Below are positions 38,289 through 47,788 of a DNA stretch of 64,000 nt, piece by piece (the first letter of the stretch is position 1; every line of letters starts with the position of its first letter). The position numbers and the translations under genes were made by a program. Source of the stretch: Terasakiella magnetica (GTDB taxonomy: Bacteria > Pseudomonadota > Alphaproteobacteria > Rhodospirillales > Magnetospirillaceae); NCBI GenBank assembly GCA_902729415.1, contig CACVCF010000035.1:36313-100312 (forward strand), read 5' to 3'. The notes under the pieces were generated by a model. That model made no database searches. It saw only the letters and a program-made list of their open reading frames with translations, and was not told the origin of the DNA.

Positions 38289-40025
38289 ATGGTGAAGCGG
38301 TTCCTGCTCGGGTCAGTGGCGGTGACGGCGGCGTTGGCTGCCGCTGTGGTGGCGTGTGCTCCCCAAACCGGTCGTGAGGCCAAGGCGGAGGAGAAACAGG
38401 CCGTATCGGCTTCAGCCCGCCCCCCAGCCGAGGAATCCGGCCTCGGAGCGTATCTGGCGGGCCGGTTTGCCCAGGCTCACGGCGATACCCGCGCGGCGTC
38501 CGACTATTACGTTGCCGCCGCGCGCCATGATCGCGAAAACCAGGATCTGCAGCAACGGGCCTTTACTCTGGTTCTGGCCGAAGGGCGTCTGGAGGAGGCC
38601 GTCCCCATGGCCGAGCGTCTGCTGGCCATCGATGAGGATGCGGCGCTGCCCTCCATTATGATGGGGGTGCGCGATGGCCGCGACGGCCGGTATGCCGAGG
38701 CGGAAAAGCATTTTGCGGTTCTGCCGCAGAAGGGGATCAACGGCTTTCTCGGGCCGCTTCTCAAGGCCTGGGCCCTGGCGGGCCAGGGAAAGTTCGACGA
38801 TGCGCTGAAAATGCTGGCACCGCGCACCGACACCGCCGGGTTTGCCCCCATCTTTGATTTCCATGCCGCCCTGATTGCCGACCTGGCGGGGCGGACCGAT
38901 ATGGCTGCCGAGCATTTCAAGGCATCGCTGGCGGCACAGACCAGTGTGCGAACGGTGGAGGCGGCGGGGGCCTTCTATCAGCGCAATGGCCATATGGACG
39001 ATGCCGCCGCCTTGTATCAGCGGTATCACGCTGATCATTTCGACCGCACTTTGCTGGATGGACGCCGCCAGCTGGCCCTGGGTGCGGGGATGGCCCGCAC
39101 GGTCGACAGCGCCGCCACCGGTCTGGCCGAGGCCATGTTCGATACCGCCTCGCTGGTTCGCCAGGGTAACGCCCATGATCTGGCCATGGTCTTTACCCGT
39201 CTGGCCCTGGCGGCGCGGCCCGATTTCCCGGTCGCCCGGCTGCTGCTGGCCGACATTCTGGCGCAGCAGCGCCGCTTTACCGAATCCAACGCCATCTACC
39301 GCGCCATCGATCCCAACACCCAGCCGGGACGGTTCGCCCGGCTGCGGCTGGCGGTCAATTTCGACGCCGCCGGAGAGGACGAGGCTGCAATCAAGGAATT
39401 GCGGGAGTTGTCGGCCGAGTGGGCCGACGGTACCGATTCACTGCTGACCCTGGGTGACATCTTGCGCCGTCATAAGCGCTTTCCCGAGGCGGCGGAAGCC
39501 TATGATCAGGCGCTGGCTCGTATCGAGGCTCCCAACGACGCCCGGCACTGGTCACTCTATTACGCCCGTGGCATCGCGCTGGAGCGCTCGCGGCAATGGG
39601 CACGGGCGGAAAAGGACTTTCTGGCGGCGCTGCACCTCAGTCCCGACCAGCCCGACGTCCTCAACTATCTCGGCTATACCTGGGTGGATCAGGGCATCAA
39701 CCTGGAGCAGGGGCGCAAGATGATCGCGCGGGCGGCCGAATTGCGGCCCAAGGACGGCGCCATCATCGATTCGCTGGGCTGGGCGCTGTACCGCATGGGT
39801 GAATATCAGGTGGCGGTGAAGCAGTTGGAGCGCGCTGCCGAGCTGAAGCCCGAAGACCCTACCATCAACGAGCATCTAGGCGATGCCTTGTGGCAGGTGG
39901 GGCGGGTCGCCGAAGCGCGCTATCAGTGGCAAAGGGCCATGACTCTCGACCCCGAGCCCGAGCAGATCGAGCCCTTGAAGTACAAGATTGCGACCGGCCA
40001 ATTGCCGAGCCAACCCGGACAATAA
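38289..40025 (+). CDS. Tetratricopeptide repeat lipoprotein
   Basis: Protein of 578 residues with a lipoprotein leader (lipobox VVAC, Cys23) and a solenoid of roughly ten to twelve TPR-like helical hairpins. Clear units include YLAGRFAQAHGDTRAASDYY, DFLAALHLSPDQPDVLNYLG, MIARAAELRPKDGAIIDSLG and QLERAAELKPEDPTINEHLG. It probably sits in the outer or inner membrane facing the periplasm as a scaffold. The gene ends 3 nt before ispE, an arrangement I recall from related genomes. ATG at 38289 chosen over 38247. Confidence 0.85.
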   Translation: MVKRFLLGSVAVTAALAAAVVACAPQTGREAKAEEKQAVSASARPPAEESGLGAYLAGRFAQAHGDTRAASDYYVAAARHDRENQDLQQRAFTLVLAEGRLEEAVPMAERLLAIDEDAALPSIMMGVRDGRDGRYAEAEKHFAVLPQKGINGFLGPLLKAWALAGQGKFDDALKMLAPRTDTAGFAPIFDFHAALIADLAGRTDMAAEHFKASLAAQTSVRTVEAAGAFYQRNGHMDDAAALYQRYHADHFDRTLLDGRRQLALGAGMARTVDSAATGLAEAMFDTASLVRQGNAHDLAMVFTRLALAARPDFPVARLLLADILAQQRRFTESNAIYRAIDPNTQPGRFARLRLAVNFDAAGEDEAAIKELRELSAEWADGTDSLLTLGDILRRHKRFPEAAEAYDQALARIEAPNDARHWSLYYARGIALERSRQWARAEKDFLAALHLSPDQPDVLNYLGYTWVDQGINLEQGRKMIARAAELRPKDGAIIDSLGWALYRMGEYQVAVKQLERAAELKPEDPTINEHLGDALWQVGRVAEARYQWQRAMTLDPEPEQIEPLKYKIATGQLPSQPGQ

Positions 40026-40028
40026 GAC

Positions 40029-40910
40029 ATGAGCTCTTTTCCCATCACGGTCGAAGCCCCGGCCAAGGTGAACCTGTCCCTGCACGTGGTCGGCAAGCGT
40101 GCCGATGGTTATCACTTGCTGGATTCTCTGGTGGCGTTCGCCGGTGTCGGCGACACCCTGGCGGTTCAGCCCGCCCGGTCTCTCAGCCTTGATGTCTCCG
40201 GTCCGACAGCAGCACTGATCCCCGACGAGGGCGAGAATATCGTGCTGAAGGCGGCGCGGCTGCTGGCCGAGGCGGCGGGAGTGACCCAGGGCGCCGCCAT
40301 CCATCTGACCAAGCGCCTGCCGGTGGCCGCAGGCATCGGCGGCGGTTCCGCCGATGCCGCCGCCGCCATCACCGGCCTCATGCGCCTGTGGGGCGTGACC
40401 CTGCCGCCCGAGCGGCTGCACGCCCTGGCTCTGTCTATCGGTGCTGATGTGCCGGTCTGTCTGGCCGGCATCCCCACCCGTATGAGCGGAATCGGCGATG
40501 TCTTGGGATCGGTGCCGCCCTTGCCCGCCGCTTGGCTGATTCTGGTCAACCCCATGGTGCCGCTGCATACCCCGGCGGTATTCAAGGCCCGCACCGGCCC
40601 GTTTTCCGAGGCCGACCCGCTGACCGAGTCTCCCGTTGACGCCGCTGCCCTGGCCGCAGCACTGTTGCGTCGCCGTAACGATCTGATGCCTGCGGCAATC
40701 AGCCTGGAGCCGATGGTGGGCGAGGTGCTGGCGGCACTGGCGGCCTCGCCGTCATGCCTGCTGGCCCGCATGTCGGGATCGGGCGCCACCTGTTTCGGCC
40801 TGTTCGCCGCAGAAGACGAGGCCAAAGCCGCCGCCACCCGGCTGCAACTGGCCCAGCCCGGCTGGTGGGTCGCCCCGGCGGCGCTGCTGGGTCAAAGCTC
40901 TGGGTATTAA
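40029..40910 (+). CDS. ispE: 4-diphosphocytidyl-2-C-methyl-D-erythritol kinase
   Basis: GHMP-family kinase of 293 residues that phosphorylates CDP-ME in the MEP isoprenoid pathway. The N-terminal APAKVNLSLHVVGKRADGYH is the IspE signature; the GHMP phosphate loop is LPVAAGIGGGSADAAAAI near residue 98; the C-terminal MSGSGATCFGLF completes the site. It follows the TPR lipoprotein and precedes dapB by 47 nt. Confidence 0.97.
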   Translation: MSSFPITVEAPAKVNLSLHVVGKRADGYHLLDSLVAFAGVGDTLAVQPARSLSLDVSGPTAALIPDEGENIVLKAARLLAEAAGVTQGAAIHLTKRLPVAAGIGGGSADAAAAITGLMRLWGVTLPPERLHALALSIGADVPVCLAGIPTRMSGIGDVLGSVPPLPAAWLILVNPMVPLHTPAVFKARTGPFSEADPLTESPVDAAALAAALLRRRNDLMPAAISLEPMVGEVLAALAASPSCLLARMSGSGATCFGLFAAEDEAKAAATRLQLAQPGWWVAPAALLGQSSGY

Positions 40911-40957
40911 GTAGGCGGGCAACGGCGATGGCTCACCCATATGAGGGACGCGAAGAG

Positions 40958-41755
40958 ATGAAGATCGGAATTGTCGGCTGTGCCGGCCGCATGGGACGGA
41001 TGCTGATGAATGCGGTGCTCGATACCGAGGGCTGCACTCTGGCGGGCGGCACCGAACGCCCCGGCAGCGCCCTGGTGGGCCAGGACCTGGGCGGCCTGCT
41101 GGGCCGCTCCCCCCTGGGGGTCGCCGTGGGCGATGAGGCCCGCGCCCTGTTTCAGGCCGCCGACGCCGTCATCGATTTCACCGCTCCCGCCGCCACCATC
41201 GCCCATGCCGCCCTGGCCGCCGAGCTGGGGAAGGTGTTGGTAGTGGGCACCACTGGCCTATCTGCCGATGACGAGGCCCGCCTGCGGGCCGCCGCCGCCA
41301 AGACCACCGTCATCTACGCCCCCAATTTCAGTGTCGGCGTCACTTTGCTGATGGCACTGACCGAGCGGGCCGCCACCATTCTCGGCGATGATTACGATAT
41401 CGAAATAGTCGAGATGCATCATCGTCACAAGGTCGATGCCCCCAGCGGTACCGCTTTGGGTCTGGGCCGCTCTGCCGCCAAGGGCCGGGCGGTGGCGCTG
41501 GATCAGGTCTGGTGCAAAAGCCGTGATGGCCATACCGGTGCCCGGCCCAAAGGCGAGATCGGCTTTGCCACCCTGCGGGGCGGTGATGTGGTCGGCGACC
41601 ACACCGTGATGTTCGCCGCCGAGGGCGAGCGGATCGAGCTGACCCACAAGGCGTCAAGCCGCGCCGTCTTTGCCAAGGGCGCCGTCCGCGCCGCCTGCTG
41701 GGCCAAGGGACAAAAGCCCGGCCTTTACTCCATGCGCGAGGTGCTGGGATTATGA
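40958..41755 (+). CDS. dapB: 4-hydroxy-tetrahydrodipicolinate reductase
   Basis: Diaminopimelate/lysine pathway enzyme of 265 residues. NAD(P) binding: MKIGIVGCAGRMGRMLMNAV. Catalytic and substrate motifs: VEMHHRHKVDAPSGTAL, and GDHTVMFAAEGERIELTH near the end. ATG at 40958 has GAAGAG upstream; an in-frame ATG at 40928 is less likely. The stop codon overlaps the ATG of a 41-residue membrane protein. lysA, the last step of the pathway, is at 54300. Confidence 0.97.
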   Translation: MKIGIVGCAGRMGRMLMNAVLDTEGCTLAGGTERPGSALVGQDLGGLLGRSPLGVAVGDEARALFQAADAVIDFTAPAATIAHAALAAELGKVLVVGTTGLSADDEARLRAAAAKTTVIYAPNFSVGVTLLMALTERAATILGDDYDIEIVEMHHRHKVDAPSGTALGLGRSAAKGRAVALDQVWCKSRDGHTGARPKGEIGFATLRGGDVVGDHTVMFAAEGERIELTHKASSRAVFAKGAVRAACWAKGQKPGLYSMREVLGL

Positions 41756-41877
41756 ACGCTTCAAAGCCGCAGCCCCCCAGCCCCGAGGATGTCGCCCTCA
41801 GCCGCCGGATTTTTTTCGGTCTGATGGCCATTCTGGCGGTTCTGCTGGGCTCACTGGCCTATGGTGCGCTGAAGTAG
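41752..41877 (+). CDS. 41-residue single-pass membrane protein
   Basis: A short frame overlapping the dapB stop as ATGA. The product has a polar, proline-rich N-terminus (NASKPQPPSPEDVALSRR) and one hydrophobic helix, about residues 20-39 (IFFGLMAILAVLLGSLAYGA), ending in LK. Translation coupling to dapB and the terminator 22 nt after the stop support a real gene. It has no recognisable family; orientation would be N-in by the positive-inside rule. Confidence 0.6.
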   Translation: MNASKPQPPSPEDVALSRRIFFGLMAILAVLLGSLAYGALK

Positions 41878-41898
41878 GCGCTGTGCCGCAAAATTTCC

Positions 41899-41937
41899 GA
41901 CACGGATGAACACCGCGTTCATCCGTGTCTTTTCCTT
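41899..41937 (+). terminator. Rho-independent terminator after dapB operon
   Basis: GACACGGATGAAC (41899-41911) pairs perfectly with GTTCATCCGTGTC (41917-41929) around loop ACCGC, followed by TTTTCCTTTT. It lies between the 41-residue gene and the convergent grpE stop, and may work on both strands. Confidence 0.9.
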
Positions 41938-41949
41938 TTATCCCAGTCC

Positions 41950-42552
41950 TCAGACCGAGGTGTCGACGTTGGCGCCGGTGGCCTTGGGGCCGCCCTTGGA
42001 TACCGCCACCAGGGCCGGACGCAGCAGACGGTCATGGATGGTGTAGCCTGCCTGCATCACCAGCACCACGGTGCCTTCGGGCTGGCTGGGGTCTTCCATC
42101 TCCATCATGGCCTGATGCAGGTTGGGGTCGAAGCGCTCGCCCTGGGCCGCCACCGGCTTGATACCATAGCGTTCGAAGGTGGTGAGCAGCTCGCGCTCGG
42201 TCATCTCGACGCCGACGATCAGACCATTGATGGCATCGTTGCCTTCGCGGGCGGTGGGGGGCACGGCATCGAGCGCCCGGCGGACGTTGTCGGCGACTGC
42301 CAGCACGTCCTTGGCAAAGTTGCCGACCGCGTATTTGCCGCGATCTTCGGCCTGCTGTTCCAGGCGGCGGCGGGTGTTCTCGGTCTCGGCCTTGGCATAG
42401 AGCACCTCGTTCTTCAGCTTGGCCAGTTCGGCCTCCAGCTCGGCCACCCGATCGACGGTCGGAGCGGGCGCTTGGACCGCTTCGGTCGGCTGGGGAGCGT
42501 CGGTTGCCGGAACGGCCTCAACCGGCTGGTCGCTGGTCTGGTCCTCGGTCAT
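41950..42552 (-). CDS. grpE: Nucleotide exchange factor GrpE
   Basis: DnaK co-chaperone of 200 residues that releases ADP. A long N-terminal coiled coil (about residues 35-75, VAELEAELAKLKNEVLYAKAE) leads into the beta-domain with the GrpE signature around FDPNLHQAMMEMEDPSQPEG and VMQAGYTIHDRLLRPALV. The N-terminal 30 residues are Pro/Ala/Thr-rich. It follows hrcA after 17 nt in the standard heat-shock pair. Confidence 0.96.
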   Translation of the reverse strand: MTEDQTSDQPVEAVPATDAPQPTEAVQAPAPTVDRVAELEAELAKLKNEVLYAKAETENTRRRLEQQAEDRGKYAVGNFAKDVLAVADNVRRALDAVPPTAREGNDAINGLIVGVEMTERELLTTFERYGIKPVAAQGERFDPNLHQAMMEMEDPSQPEGTVVLVMQAGYTIHDRLLRPALVAVSKGGPKATGANVDTSV

Positions 42553-42569
42553 GTCTTACCCTTTAGTCT

Positions 42570-43631
42570 TTAAGGTTGTCTGATAAGGCGGCCGATCACC
42601 TTGGCAGTGTAATCGACCATGGGAATAATGCGGGCGTAATTGATCCGCTGCGGACCAATTACCCCGATGGCGCCGACGATACGCTCCCTGGCGTCGCGGT
42701 AAGGCGCGACGATCATGGAGCAGCCGGTGACGCCGAACAATTCGCTTTCGGCGCCGATGAAGATCTGAATACCGTCGGCGGCGCGGGTCAGTTCGATCAG
42801 GCGCAGGAATTGTTCGGACGTTTCCAGCGCCTCGAACAGGCTGCGGATGCGTTCCAGATCCTCGACCGCGGTGACGTCTTCCAACAGATGGGATTGGCCG
42901 CGCACGATCAGCGCCGTCTGATTATCGCCGCCCGCCCAGGTGGCCAGACCGGCTTCGACCACCCGCTTGGTCAGTTCATCCAGCAGTGAACGCTGCTGGT
43001 CCAACTCGTCGGTGATCTCCTGGCGCATGTCTTCCAGCGATCGCCCAGCGAGCCGGGCGTTGAGATAATTGCCCGCCTCCACCAGGGTGGACATCTCGAC
43101 GCCGTCGGGCAAATCGAGGATGCGGTTTTCCACCATGCCGTCTTCGGTCACCATCACCACCAGAGCGCGGTGACGGCCCAGCCAGACGAATTCCACATGC
43201 TTCAAGGTGCGCTGGACCTTGGGCGCCACCACCACTCCGGCGCAGCGCGCCAGGCCCGACAGCACGCCCACAGCCTCGCCCATGGCCTGTTCCATGCTTT
43301 TGCCCGCCGCCCGGCATTGCAGGTCCATCTGCGAGCGCTCGTCCTCGGCCATGCGGCCGACTTCGAGCAGACCGTTGACGAACAATTGCATCCCCGCCTG
43401 GGTGGGTAACCGCCCGGCCGAGGTATGCGGCGCGTAAAGCAGACCAAAATCTTCGAGATCGGCCATGACGTTGCGGATGGTGGCGGGCGACAGCGCGACC
43501 TGGAGGCGGCGCGACAAGGTGCGCGAGCCGATGGGCTCGCCGGTCTCCACGTAAGCTTCGACGATCTGGCGGAAAATTTCGCGCGACCGGTCGTTCAGCT
43601 CGGTAATAACGGGGCTCTTGCCGCGAACCAT
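42570..43631 (-). CDS. hrcA: Heat-inducible transcription repressor HrcA
   Basis: Repressor of 353 residues that binds CIRCE elements. N-terminal winged helix: ELNDRSREIFRQIVEAYVETG, then GSRTLSRRLQVALSPATIRNVMADLEDFGLL (partly quoted). A GAF-like central domain and a C-terminal part ending VIGPQRINYARIIPMVDY follow. The ATG at 43631 (AAAGG upstream) was chosen over the in-frame start at 43655. No CIRCE element was noticed in this window; its usual target groESL is elsewhere. Confidence 0.95.
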   Translation of the reverse strand: MVRGKSPVITELNDRSREIFRQIVEAYVETGEPIGSRTLSRRLQVALSPATIRNVMADLEDFGLLYAPHTSAGRLPTQAGMQLFVNGLLEVGRMAEDERSQMDLQCRAAGKSMEQAMGEAVGVLSGLARCAGVVVAPKVQRTLKHVEFVWLGRHRALVVMVTEDGMVENRILDLPDGVEMSTLVEAGNYLNARLAGRSLEDMRQEITDELDQQRSLLDELTKRVVEAGLATWAGGDNQTALIVRGQSHLLEDVTAVEDLERIRSLFEALETSEQFLRLIELTRAADGIQIFIGAESELFGVTGCSMIVAPYRDARERIVGAIGVIGPQRINYARIIPMVDYTAKVIGRLIRQP

Positions 43632-43655
43632 GGGATGCCTTTCTCGTGCGGGCAA

Positions 43656-43684
43656 AATCTAGTGACCGATCCCCACTCCGTCAA
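43656..43684 (-). promoter_or_regulatory. Putative promoter of hrcA-grpE
   Basis: On the minus strand TTGACG (43684-43679) and TAGATT (43661-43656) are separated by 17 bp and lie 25 nt upstream of the hrcA ATG. A sigma-70-type housekeeping promoter is the best reading. Confidence 0.45.
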
Positions 43685-43748
43685 TGCAAGCGGGCGATTT
43701 TCAGGTTAGGGTTCGCCCCGTTCTTTAAAGTCACAGGATTTTTCCGCC

Positions 43749-44465
43749 ATGAGACCGTCCGGCCGCGCTCCCGATCAGCTTCGCACCATTATCCTCGAAA
43801 CCGGCTTCTCCCGCCATGCCGAGGGCTCGTGTCTCGCCAAGTTCGGCGATACCCATGTGCTGTGCACCGCCTCGGTGGAAGAGCGGGTGCCACCCTTTCT
43901 GCGCAACACCGGCAAGGGTTGGGTGACGGCGGAATATGGCATGCTGCCGCGTTCGACCCATACCCGCACCGACCGCGAGGCCGCCAAGGGCAAGCAATCG
44001 GGCCGCACCCACGAGATTCAGCGCCTGATCGGCCGCTCGCTACGTGCTGTCACCGACCTCGCCGCCATGGGCGAGCGCCAGATCAAGATCGATTGCGATG
44101 TGCTGCAGGCCGATGGCGGCACCCGCACCGCCTCGATCACCGGCGCTTTTGTTGCGCTGCATCTGGCATTTCAAAAGCTGGTGGCGCTGGAGATGCTCAA
44201 GGCCGTGCCGCTGATCGACCATGTCGCCGCCATCTCCTGCGGCATCTACGAGGGTGTCGCGGTGCTGGACCTGGATTATCCCGAGGATTCCAATGCCCAG
44301 GCCGATGCCAATTTCGTTCTTACCGGCACCGGCGGTATCGTCGAGGTTCAGGGCACCGCCGAGGAGCGGCCCTTCAGCCGCAGCCAGTTCCTTGAGCTGA
44401 TGAATTTGGCCGAGAAGGGCATCGCCGAGCTGGTGACAGCCCAGAAGAAGGCCCTGGGGCTCTGA
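43749..44465 (+). CDS. rph: Ribonuclease PH
   Basis: Phosphorolytic 3'-5' exoribonuclease of 238 residues that trims tRNA 3' ends. Signatures: [41 protein letters not shown] strand, [37 protein letters not shown], and [20 protein letters not shown]. Divergent from hrcA; rdgB starts 2 nt after its stop. Confidence 0.97.
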   Translation: MRPSGRAPDQLRTIILETGFSRHAEGSCLAKFGDTHVLCTASVEERVPPFLRNTGKGWVTAEYGMLPRSTHTRTDREAAKGKQSGRTHEIQRLIGRSLRAVTDLAAMGERQIKIDCDVLQADGGTRTASITGAFVALHLAFQKLVALEMLKAVPLIDHVAAISCGIYEGVAVLDLDYPEDSNAQADANFVLTGTGGIVEVQGTAEERPFSRSQFLELMNLAEKGIAELVTAQKKALGL

Positions 44466-44467
44466 CC

Positions 44468-45067
44468 ATGACGCGGCATTTTGAAGGCGGCAAGCTGGTC
44501 ATCGCCAGCCACAATGCGGGTAAGGTGCGCGAGATCGGCGATCTGCTGGCGCCCTTTGGGGTCGCGGTGGTCTCCGCCGCCGGCCTTGGCTTGGCCGAAC
44601 CCGACGAGACCGGTGATACTTTCGTCGAGAACGCCGAGTTGAAGGCCCGCGCCGCCGCCGCCGCCTCGGGGCTGCCAGCCCTGGCCGATGATTCCGGTCT
44701 GGCCGTCGATGCCCTGTGCGGGGCACCCGGAATCTATTCGGCGCGCTGGGCGGGACCGGCCAAGGACTTCGATCACGCCATGGCCAAGGTTCATGCCGAG
44801 ATCGGCGATGATCCCAACCGCCGCGCCCGCTTTATCTGTGCCTTGTCGCTGGCCTGGCCCGACGGTGCCTGTGAGACCTTCGAAGGCGTGGTTGAAGGCG
44901 ACATCGTCTGGCCGCCGCGCGGCGGCAACGGCTTTGGCTACGATCCCATCTTCCTGCCCCTGGACGGCAGCCAGACCTTCGGTGAGATGGATGCCCCGGC
45001 CAAGCACGCCATCAGCCATCGCGCCGACGCCTTCCGCAAGCTGGTGGCGGGGTGCTTCAAACCGTAG
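44468..45067 (+). CDS. rdgB: Non-canonical purine NTP pyrophosphatase (RdgB/HAM1)
   Basis: House-cleaning enzyme of 199 residues hydrolysing XTP, ITP and dITP. It starts [20 protein letters not shown] (the SHNxGK substrate loop) and contains [25 protein letters not shown] and the FGYDPIFLP segment. Co-directional with rph, 2-nt gap; it converges with the zinc-ribbon gene. Confidence 0.97.
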   Translation: MTRHFEGGKLVIASHNAGKVREIGDLLAPFGVAVVSAAGLGLAEPDETGDTFVENAELKARAAAAASGLPALADDSGLAVDALCGAPGIYSARWAGPAKDFDHAMAKVHAEIGDDPNRRARFICALSLAWPDGACETFEGVVEGDIVWPPRGGNGFGYDPIFLPLDGSQTFGEMDAPAKHAISHRADAFRKLVAGCFKP

Positions 45068-45085
45068 AAGACGGGGAGGGGAGAG

Positions 45086-46060
45086 TTATTTCGCCTCGGG
45101 TGCGGGGGCGGGCGTCGCCGCCGGAGCCGCCGGGGCGGCGGGTGCAGCCTCGGGAGCGGGGGCGGGTGTGGCAGGCGGAGCCTGAGGTGACGTAACCGGC
45201 GGCGGCACCGGCTTGGCCTCGCCCGATTCCACGAACACCACCACCACCTCGACGGCGTTGGGGTCGGGACGTTCCAGCATGATCTTGAAGCTGGTGGTTC
45301 CCTGCGGGTTCAGCGAGCTGACCGGCGGCTGCGACAGTTTTTCCTGCACCGGCTGCTTGTTCTTGTCCATCAGGACAAGCTTCATGGTGGGAACCGGACG
45401 CATGCGGTCGGTGACATTGGCGATGATGCCGCGCACCACCAGCACGTCGGTGTCGTTGTGAACGAAGCGTTCCGGCGTTCCCGCCTTGCGCAGTTCCAGC
45501 CCGGCGCCGGGTTTTTCACGGCGCAGGCCCGCCTGGGACATCAGTTCACCGGCTTCGGGCACCGCTTCGACCAGCTGGTCCTGGAAATAATAGGCGCCGC
45601 CGCCCAAGGCTCCGAGAATGAGCAGGACAAGGGTAACCCACAGGAAGGCGGTCCCCTTCTTGCCCTCGGATGCGGACGAGGAAAAGACGTCGGGAATGGG
45701 CTGGGGACCGTCATCCAGGAATGAGGCCGACAGCTCGCCCGGTCCCCGCTCGGGGGCGATGCGCCCGCCGAATTGGGGCACCGGCGGCGATTCGATGTCG
45801 ATATCGTCCATGTCGGATTCGGTCTGAGCGCGAAGCTCCGGGCGCGGCGACGGCGAAAAGGCCGGTTCGGGGTCGCGCATGGGTGCGGAGAAGGATGGAC
45901 CACTCAGATCGAGGTCGGTATCGTCCTCTTCCATGACCATCAGCGGCTTTTGAAACCACTTGTGCCCACATTTGGCACATTTCAGCTTCCGTCCCTCGGT
46001 GCCGAGGGCGGCATCGGGAATCGAAAAGTTGGTGCTGCAATCGGGACAGGTAATGAGCAT
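45086..46060 (-). CDS. MJ0042-type zinc-ribbon protein with DUF3426 domain
   Basis: Membrane protein of 324 residues. It starts with an MJ0042 zinc ribbon (ITCPDCSTNFSIPDAALG, then LKCAKCGHKW), followed by an acidic Pro/Ser-rich linker, one membrane helix (about residues 155-175, LWVTLVLLILGALGGGAYYF) and a DUF3426-like beta domain (VVRGIIANVTDRMRPVP, SLNPQGTTSFKIMLE). It ends in an Ala/Pro-rich tail of about 40 residues. The topology places the ribbon in the cytoplasm. Divergent from ftsE; function unknown, though the linkage to ftsEX is frequent in alphaproteobacteria. Confidence 0.82.
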   Translation of the reverse strand: MLITCPDCSTNFSIPDAALGTEGRKLKCAKCGHKWFQKPLMVMEEDDTDLDLSGPSFSAPMRDPEPAFSPSPRPELRAQTESDMDDIDIESPPVPQFGGRIAPERGPGELSASFLDDGPQPIPDVFSSSASEGKKGTAFLWVTLVLLILGALGGGAYYFQDQLVEAVPEAGELMSQAGLRREKPGAGLELRKAGTPERFVHNDTDVLVVRGIIANVTDRMRPVPTMKLVLMDKNKQPVQEKLSQPPVSSLNPQGTTSFKIMLERPDPNAVEVVVVFVESGEAKPVPPPVTSPQAPPATPAPAPEAAPAAPAAPAATPAPAPEAK

Positions 46061-46181
46061 GGTAGGGAAAGACCACAAAAGACGTACTTTCTTATAGGCT
46101 GCTGTGAAGGCCAACACAAGCGTGCGCTGGACGAGCCCGGCAAAGCCGTGCCATCCTCCGCCGCGTCCGGGAGAAGACGCC

Positions 46182-46895
46182 GTGCGCCATCGCCCCCGTG
46201 GGGAAAATATTATCCGGTTCGACAGCGTCGGCCTGCGTTATGGTCTGGGGCCGGAAGTGCTTCAAGACGTGACCTTTGCCTTGCCGTCGGGCTCGTTCCA
46301 TTTCCTGACCGGCCCTTCGGGGGCGGGCAAATCCTCTTTGCTGCGCCTGATGTATCTGGGGCTGCGTCCCACCCGCGGCCGGGTGGTGCTGTTCGACCGC
46401 GACATCGCCACCACCAAGCGCTACGAGCTGCCGGCGTTGCGGCGGCGTATCGGCGTGGTGTTCCAGGACTTCCGCCTGCTCGACCACATGACGGCGCTCG
46501 ACAACGTGGCGCTGCCGCTCCGGGTTCGTGGTGTGCGGGAATCGGAAATCAGAAAGCACGTGCCCGAATTACTGTCCTGGGTCGGGCTGGCCGATCACCT
46601 GGGGGCCAAGCCCTCGACTCTGTCGGGCGGCCAGAAGCAGCGGGTCGCCATCGCGCGTGCCGTGATCGGACGCCCCGATCTGCTGCTGGCCGATGAACCC
46701 ACCGGCAACGTGGACGATCATATCGCCATGCGGCTGATGTATCTGTTCGAGGAGCTGAACAAGCTGGGCACCACCATCGTGGTCGCCACCCACAACGAAT
46801 CCTTGGTCAGCCGCTTTGCCCATCTGCCGCGTATCCATATCGAGCACGGTATGGTGACCACTCTCCGTCATGTGCCACCGGAGGAGATGGAATGA
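46182..46895 (+). CDS. ftsE: Cell division ATP-binding protein FtsE
   Basis: ABC ATPase of 237 residues that, with FtsX, controls periplasmic peptidoglycan hydrolases at the division site. Walker A GPSGAGKS at residues 44-51, [21 protein letters not shown]-loop region, signature [15 protein letters not shown], Walker [13 protein letters not shown]. The GTG at 46182 was chosen: GGGAGAAG lies just upstream and it yields only a short extension before [13 protein letters not shown] longer start at 46104 is less likely. Overlaps ftsX by ATGA. Confidence 0.93.
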   Translation: MRHRPRGENIIRFDSVGLRYGLGPEVLQDVTFALPSGSFHFLTGPSGAGKSSLLRLMYLGLRPTRGRVVLFDRDIATTKRYELPALRRRIGVVFQDFRLLDHMTALDNVALPLRVRGVRESEIRKHVPELLSWVGLADHLGAKPSTLSGGQKQRVAIARAVIGRPDLLLADEPTGNVDDHIAMRLMYLFEELNKLGTTIVVATHNESLVSRFAHLPRIHIEHGMVTTLRHVPPEEME

Positions 46896-47788
46896 TTTTC
46901 AGCCGCCGTCATTCTGATCTGCCGTTGAGGGGCGATGCCACCAGCCGTTTCCTGCCCTGGCTGGTGGGGTTGATGGTCTTTCTCGCTGCCATGGCGGTGG
47001 CGGGGGTGTTCGTCATCAACAACGTCATGGAGCGCTGGGACCACGATGTTTCCGGCACACTCACCGTTCAGGTGATTCCGGCGGGCGGCGATCAGGCCGA
47101 CGCGGTCACCGAGGAGCGGGTGCTGCTGGCGGTGGACGTCATGCGCAAGGTGCCCGGCGTGGTGTCGGTCACCGCTTTCGACAAGAAGCGGACCTTGGCG
47201 CTGTTGCAACCTTGGCTGGGCAATACCGAGGTGGTGCAAGACATGCCGCTGCCCCGGCTGATCGACGTTACCGTCAAGTCCGATGCCCGCATCGACCTGA
47301 CCGAAGTGGCGGAGCGGCTGTCCCATGCCGTGCCCGGTGCCTCGCTGGACGACCACCGGGTCTGGCTGTCACGGCTGATCAATCTGTCGCGCACCATCCA
47401 ATGGCTGGCCATCGTGGTTGTAGTGCTGATCGGCATGGTGACCTCGGCCACCGTGGTCTACGCCACCCGTACCGGCATGGCGGTCCATTACGGCATCATC
47501 GAAGTGCTGCACCTGATCGGCGCTCATGACGATTACGTGGCGCGCCAGTTCGCGGACCGTGCTTTTGCCTTAGGTGTCGCGGGCGGCCTGATCGGCCTTG
47601 GCCTCGCGGTTCCGGCTCTGACGGCAATCGGCTGGGCGGCCAAGCGGCTGGAAGGCGGTTTTTTGCCCAGCATCAGCCTGCCGCTGTCGGGCTATATCGC
47701 CATCGGCCTGCTGCCCTTGCTGGCGGCCGGTCTCGCCATGTTGACGGCGCGCCTGACCGTCCACGGCACTCTTTCGCGGATGCCATGA
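46892..47788 (+). CDS. ftsX: Cell division protein FtsX
   Basis: Permease-like partner of FtsE, 298 residues: cytoplasmic N-terminus, first helix near residues 26-46 (FLPWLVGLMVFLAAMAVAGV), an extracytoplasmic loop of about 110 residues, then three helices. The segment GMAVHYGIIEVLHLIGAHDDYVARQFADRAF (partly quoted: EVLHLIGAHDDYVARQF) is the conserved cytoplasmic loop. Overlaps ftsE and the YdcF gene (ATGA each). Confidence 0.93.
   Translation: MIFSRRHSDLPLRGDATSRFLPWLVGLMVFLAAMAVAGVFVINNVMERWDHDVSGTLTVQVIPAGGDQADAVTEERVLLAVDVMRKVPGVVSVTAFDKKRTLALLQPWLGNTEVVQDMPLPRLIDVTVKSDARIDLTEVAERLSHAVPGASLDDHRVWLSRLINLSRTIQWLAIVVVVLIGMVTSATVVYATRTGMAVHYGIIEVLHLIGAHDDYVARQFADRAFALGVAGGLIGLGLAVPALTAIGWAAKRLEGGFLPSISLPLSGYIAIGLLPLLAAGLAMLTARLTVHGTLSRMP

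Noticed and set aside
41878..43748. CIRCE operator near hrcA-grpE
   Set aside because: No TTAGCACTC-N9-GAGTGCTAA-like sequence is visible in the hrcA upstream region or before dnaK.
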